Below the pieces are notes generated by a model, which saw only the letters and a list, made by a program, of their open reading frames with translations, had not been told where the DNA came from and ran no database searches. Positions 59,869 to 64,000 of a stretch of DNA of 64,000 bases are shown piece by piece. The DNA is taken from NCBI GenBank assembly GCA_024036415.1, contig JAMWET010002878.1, forward strand, positions 137,501-201,500. The letters are read 5' to 3'. The translations under genes and the position numbers were made by a program. Numbering within the stretch: position 1 is the stretch's first letter; every line of letters starts with the position of its first letter. This DNA is from Prochilodus magdalenae (lineage: Eukaryota > Chordata > Actinopteri > Characiformes > Prochilodontidae).

Positions 59869-60771
59869 CAAAGAATAGCTGCACCCAGAAGGAGGTGTGG
59901 GATTACAGTGGTGTTGGGAAGGAGGATAAAGGTGACCAGGATCAATAACTGATGATAAATTTAGACTGATATGATCAATATTTATTGAGCTACACATACA
60001 GAAGTCTGTCTCTCAGTATGGCGTTGGGCCGCCGTGTTTGCTAACCCAACACGCCAGACGTCTCGGTATGGAGCTGTAGAGGTTCCTAATGGAGTCCTGT
60101 GATAATCCATCCCATGCAGCTTGAACATCCTCACACAGTTCCTGCAGATGGTGCGGTAGGGGTGGAGGTGGAGTGACACCCTTCTGGCCATGTGTCACAT
60201 GATTCCAAACCGTTCATCTTGGTGCTGACCACGGTGCCTCCACACACGGATTCGTTGGGCGTCTCCACCAAGACTAAAGCGGGACTCGTCATCGAAGATG
60301 ACCCGCTGCCATTCTGAGTCACTCCATGACAGTCTGGTACGACACCACTGCAGTCTTTGGTGACGGTGACGTGGTGTTAAGGACAGTCATGGTAATGGTC
60401 TGTGTGCATGTAGTCCTGCGGTGCAGCCATCTGCCAATGATGCTGGCGAATTCACCAAACAGGATCCTGTTTCTCGGAGCCTTATGGTAAGACCCCGTCT
60501 AACTTTTTCAACTGCTCACATTGATATGGGACTCCTCTCTGAGCCATACTTCACATTCAAAGGATGCTAACAGCAGAACAGCACGAGTTAGAACGGAAAG
60601 TACGCGACAACCTTACACACTCAGTCAGGTACAGTGATCAGGCCTGTCCTTGTTTACGTCACATGGATGACAGAGTGTGAAACATACATCATTGGCATGT
60701 CTCACGATGTCATACCATCCCACTTTGTTTCATTCCTGTCGAATGATTCCTTCTGGGTGCAGTTATTTTTC
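59869..60771 (-). mobile_element. Tc1-like element, family B copy 3, both ends present
   Basis: The left end AAGAATAGCTGCACCCAGAA and the right end CCTTCTGGGTGCAGTTATTT are inverted copies, so this copy (about 900 bp) has both termini. On the minus strand a shifted frame ends SIRNLYSSIPRRL..KHGGPTPY. About 60290-60320 reads the region around the first catalytic Asp. Half the transposase is missing. Confidence 0.75.
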
Positions 60772-60899
60772 TATTATAAGTGCAGGTCATCTGGACATCT
60801 CCCCACGGGTGTAACACAGAGTAACACAGAGCATGTAACCTGCCTGTAGATGAATTAGACCAATCAGAATCTTCTGCCTTCATTTTAGACAATTTAGAA

Positions 60900-61029
60900 T
60901 TTTTTTTATTTTTTTAAATGGTCAAAATCCAATCAATAGTAATAATTCCCATATTAACAATCCCCTATTAATACATATTAATATTGTGTATACTATTTGG
61001 CTATACAAATATATCCTGTGTACACATAA

Positions 61030-61082
<53 letters not shown>

Positions 61083-61166
61083 CACATATATATACACATG
61101 AGTGTGTGAGTGTGTGTGTATATATAGATGTGTGTATATATATATATATACACAATAGAATTTATT

Positions 61167-61232
<66 letters not shown>

Positions 61233-61266
61233 CACATACATACACACACACACACACACATATATA

Positions 61267-61334
<68 letters not shown>

Positions 61335-61335
61335 G
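60900..61335. repeat. TA-rich compound microsatellite
   Basis: Long TA runs at about 61033-61078, 61166-61230 and 61265-61332, with short CA/TG tracts (GTGTGTGAGTGTGTGTGTAT, CACACACACACACACACA). Frames here are IYIY-type artefacts. Confidence 0.95.
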
Positions 61336-61339
61336 TATA

Positions 61340-62355
61340 AATGTACATATTTATGTAATACAAGATAAGTTATGAAGCACACTGATGCTATAGAAAGCCT
61401 GTATGTTACTGTGACCATGAAATAGCAGATGGAGCACTACAGATTAGACTACAATCCCATAAGGCTATAAGGAACAATCTTAGCATTCCAGTTACATAGT
61501 GGCAAGCTATATGTCCACAGCTTAAAGGGCAACTCCACCTAGTTTCCCAAAATTCTTCTTAATCAAATGGTTGAGAAATCATTCAGAGTGGTTTGATGTA
61601 AAACAACCCATACTACAGAAACTTGAGTCAGAACTGTCCGCAGTGGTGGTCCACGAAAACCAGACGTCTATCTCTAAAAGCTCTCTCACAGATATGGTTA
61701 TGAATATGCTTCCTGATGCCCGGCACACTGTTTTATGACAGCTTTGTAACAAAGCTTCAACTTAAAAAGAATTTTAATCTTAATTTAATACATTTATGGC
61801 GGGGGGTGTGACTGTGGGGACCCCTGGTTTCTCATGACCACCACTGTAAAGAACATCTGAACCATTTCATACCAAACCCACTCTGGATCACTCTGTGTAC
61901 ATGTCAAGGACTGAACCACATTCTGAAACATTGGTGGACTTCCCCTTCGAATGACCAACATCAGGCAGCTCTGCTAAGAGGACAGACAACAAGAAGACAT
62001 TAACCTGAACTCAGTTCCTCTTTAAGGGTGCACCTATCTTAGAAATGCAGCCACCAGTTCCACACAAACAGGAGGCCTGTAAGCAGAAAAGTGGAAGGGT
62101 GAATCAACTAGCTATGACTACCAGGCTAGCTACACGATAAACATATACTGAGTATGGTACACCAACAGCTCCATAATCTCTGGTATGGCTACCATCACAC
62201 TGTACAGTTTAAACGAGCTTTAAATGGGATTTAAGGTGGTTTATGCTCGGATTGAGCCGTTCAGGGATGTCAACTGAACGGCTGGTAAGGAAAAGGGTCA
62301 GTACTGATGACTAACAACTCATGTGACCCTCCATAAAATCGTCAACAACAACTAG
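61340..62355. other. Intron 1 stretch, mostly unassigned
   Basis: 61560-61900 shares phrases with other introns (GTGGTTTGATGTAAAACAAC, AAACCAGACGTCTATCTCTA; compare 6660-6980 and 30360-30400), so it is a dispersed repeat. The rest is unrecognised. Confidence 0.4.
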
Positions 62356-62357
62356 CC

Positions 62358-62653
62358 GAAGCTAAAGTTGGCTTCTTGTACGAATTCCCCGTTCCACCTT
62401 AAATGGGGCAGCAGGTACATTCCGGCGCCTCAGGATACATTTGTTGGATCCATTTAACGGGGTGTTTAGATGATTTTAAGCTTCAGGCGCCAGAATGTAC
62501 CTGCTGCCCCATTTAAGGTGGAGCGGGAAATGTAAACAAGCAGCCAACTGTAGCCTCTTAGCTAGCTAGTTAAGCTAACTTCTACTAGCATTCCTAAAGA
62601 GTTCCTTTCCTAAAGTCAACTAAACAACCCGTTAAATGTATCCAACATGCCCC
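62358..62653. repeat. Nested inverted repeats (hairpin) in intron 1
   Basis: Arm 1 at about 62358-62431 pairs with 62484-62558. The central parts are near identical: CCACCTTAAATGGGGCAGCA and its continuation against the complement at 62486-62520. A second pair lies partly within the first: 62437-62467 (TTGGATCCATTTAACGGGG) against 62621-62653 (CCCGTTAAATGTATCCAA). The element lies about 220-520 bp inside intron 1. Confidence 0.85.
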
Positions 62654-62876
62654 TAAATCACTTAGCTTAGCACAGACCTGGAGGAAAATCCCGACTGACA
62701 GCTGACAGCAGAGACAGCACAGAGAAGGCTAGCATTGGCGCTAACATTAGCTCAGCCTGCTAGCTAGCTAGCCATAAATACGGGCTTCGGCGGCAAAACA
62801 ACGTTTCAAAGCCAGTGAAACCCGAACCGACCCCTCAGAACCGGTTTCCGCACTTCGGGAAATGTCACAGCCTAAC

Positions 62877-62956
62877 CTGACAGGTCTTCCAGCATTGTAA
62901 TAAGCGGCTTTCCTTGAATTCTTCCGCACCGGATTCAGAGGGATGCTGTCAGCCAT
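62877..62956 (-). CDS. ATP9B: ATP9B exon 1 (start codon)
   Basis: Codes residues 1-26 and two bases of codon 27. It begins MADSIPLNPVRKNSRKAAYY, which parallels the mammalian ATP9B start (MAD-IPL-PVR, then RKRAAYY). The cytosolic N-terminus has no signal peptide. The donor GTTAGG follows CAG at 62877, and the exon ends in phase 2. Reading on past the donor gives an unrelated 62-aa frame. The next exon completes an Arg codon and continues YQIEDES, as expected for ATP9B. Confidence 0.9.
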
Positions 62957-63010
62957 CTCGGCTGTGAGTGCGTGCGCGGTGACGTCACGCGGAGGTCTCG
63001 CTCTGTCTGT
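62957..63010 (-). promoter_or_regulatory. ATP9B proximal promoter / 5'UTR
   Basis: The segment immediately upstream of the start codon is GC-rich, with several CpGs, and has no TATA box. It carries a perfect palindromic CRE, TGACGTCA, at 62980-62987. This layout fits a housekeeping TATA-less promoter. The transcription start cannot be fixed from sequence, so the CRE could lie in the promoter or in the transcribed leader. Beyond about 63060 the sequence turns AT-rich and repetitive. Confidence 0.55.
62980..62987. promoter_or_regulatory. Consensus cAMP response element (CRE)
   Basis: The sequence is TGACGTCA, the full palindromic CREB/ATF site, centred about 27 bp upstream of the ATP9B ATG. 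Full CREs close to start sites are typical of CREB-occupied CpG promoters; occupancy here is inferred. Confidence 0.6.
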
Positions 63011-63059
63011 GGACGAGCTGTGAAAAACCTCAAATCTGTGTTTTGATTTTGATGGTTTA

Positions 63060-63292
63060 TGTAATTCGTGTGTGATTGATGTGTTTTTGCTTTGTATTTA
63101 TTTCCTTCCTTATATTTATGTATAAATGTTTATGTTTCCCCCCTGGCTTTATTTATTTATTTGTTTGTTTATTAATTTATTTTATTTTATTTTATTTTTT
63201 ATTCATTCATTCGTTTATTTATTTGTGTATAAATTGTCTTTATTCATTTATTTATTTATTTGTTATTTTATTTTATTTTATTTTATTTTATT

Positions 63293-63324
<32 letters not shown>

Positions 63325-63400
63325 ATTCGTTTATTTATTTGTGTATAAATTGCCATTATTTATTTATTTTTATTAGTAGTAGTAATAATAATAATAAATA
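63060..63400 (+). repeat. TTTA/TTTTA microsatellite upstream of gene
   Basis: ATTT and ATTTT runs including a pure TTTTA stretch at about 63263-63314, then TAATAA units, starting about 100 bp upstream of the ATP9B start codon. Confidence 0.95.
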
Positions 63401-63494
63401 GAGGCAGGAAAGAAAGATATGTTCATAAAAACGTCCTCAGGGGTAACCAAGCTGATTCCGCATGATTGGGTTGCCAGTTGTATTGTTTAATACC

Positions 63495-63775
63495 CTGATT
63501 AGTCATAACAGTAAAACAACCTCCTTGTATCTACCCTCATTGTCCATTCAATCAGCTCCACTGACCATATAGGGGCTCTCTGTAGTTCTACAGTTCCAGA
63601 CTGTAAACCATCTGTTTCTCTGTATACTGTATTACCCTGTTTTTCAATGGTCAGGACCCCCACAGGACCATCACAGAGCAGGTATGATGTGGGTGGATCA
63701 TTCTCGGCACTGCAGTGACACTGACGTGGTGGTGGTGTGTTAGTGTGTGCTGTGCTGGTGTGAGTGGATCAGACC
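63495..63775 (-). mobile_element. Long-palindrome MITE, copy 3 (partial)
   Basis: Shares TACTGTATTACCCTGTTTTT, GTCAGGACCCCCACAGGACC and GCAGTGACACTGACGTGGTG (in inverse order or orientation) with copies at 7073 and 14005. Lies in the 5' flank of ATP9B. Confidence 0.65.
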
Positions 63776-63779
63776 CCCA

Positions 63780-64000
63780 GAAAGACTGCGTTCCTACTGT
63801 GTGGGACCACAGAGATGTCTAAAACTGTGTTTTATTGTGTTGGGCTGTGAGGTGGTTCTGTTTGTGTGAGTGTCTACCATAAAGTGAACTTGTATAGCTA
63901 ACAGTGACCTGCCTGCTGTCCAATGTTACTGAGTAGCGCAGGGCTGTCGGGTTCCCCCTGCACACTGCCTGTTTAATAAAAGACCATTTGCCTGTAAGCA
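63780..64000 (+). other. 5'-flanking end of window
   Basis: Ends CTGTTTAATAAAAGACCATT, with an AATAAA signal. It could be the 3' end of another transcription unit or a retroelement; too short to tell. Confidence 0.25.

Larger units (their letters stand above)
904..62956 (-). other. ATP9B: ATP9B gene, 5' part (exons 1-17), span
   Basis: Seventeen minus-strand exons, each with AG acceptor and GT donor, join into one 665-codon frame without a stop. The order and content follow the vertebrate ATP9 family: M1-M2, actuator domain with DGET at residues 257-260, M3-M4 with PISL at 408-411, DKTGTLT starting at Asp455, and KGAD at 646-649. The paralogue choice (ATP9B rather than ATP9A) rests on the N-terminal RKAAYY stretch and the acidic [10 protein letters not shown] segment, which ATP9A lacks. 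Known family role: P4-ATPases form a phosphoaspartate and move phospholipids across membranes; ATP9 proteins act in Golgi/endosome membranes, without a CDC50 partner as far as known. Mammalian ATP9B is about 1,150 residues, so a little under 60 percent of the protein is here. The 3' exons lie left of position 1. Introns range from 151 bp (intron 4) to about 9.1 kb (introns 1 and 11). Confidence 0.95.

Noticed and set aside
60986..61418. IYIY-rich membrane peptides
   Set aside because: Pure TA/CA microsatellite translation.

Overview
This is vertebrate, almost certainly teleost fish, nuclear DNA. The evidence is small exons in long introns with GT/AG borders, many Tc1/mariner-like, hAT-like, L2-type LINE and tRNA-derived SINE relics of kinds common in fish, and abundant microsatellites. 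I cannot place it to species from sequence alone.

The only host gene I can support is the 5' part of one gene on the minus strand: ATP9B, a class 2 P4-type ATPase (flippase-like, of Golgi/endosomal membranes). Seventeen coding exons run from the start codon at 62956 down to 904. They splice in one uninterrupted frame of 665 codons, with matching phases at every junction. They carry the N-terminus, membrane segments M1-M4, the actuator-domain DGET motif, the phosphorylation motif DKTG|TLT (split over exons 13/14) and the first half of the nucleotide-binding domain up to KGAD. The rest (hinge GDGGND motif, M5-M10, C-terminus) lies beyond the left edge. A GC-rich promoter with a perfect CRE (TGACGTCA) lies just upstream of the start codon.

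Everything else is intronic or 5'-flanking and dominated by mobile elements and tandem arrays. From left to right: a solo LTR with 5-bp target duplication (intron 16); a 764-bp hAT derivative with a perfect 8-bp target duplication (intron 15); a long-palindrome element, a six-copy helix-turn-helix relic family, a SINE, an inverted-repeat MITE and an 840-bp Tc1 deletion derivative (intron 14 onward); a CA/GACA array and a telomere-like minisatellite (intron 11); two inverted Tc1-like MITEs that flank exon 11; LINE fragments; a 47-bp minisatellite (intron 9); a 24-bp VNTR open in long frames on both strands and an 11-bp VNTR (intron 5); GACA/GATA and ATCT arrays (intron 2); a 21-bp minisatellite and a second telomere-like array (intron 1); and a large nested hairpin just inside intron 1.

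I found no new multi-gene system. The most interesting points are structural: inverted repeats around a frame-breaking exon, two G-rich telomere-like arrays in one pre-mRNA, a VNTR encoding a mucin-like octapeptide if read, and several insertions with precise boundaries.
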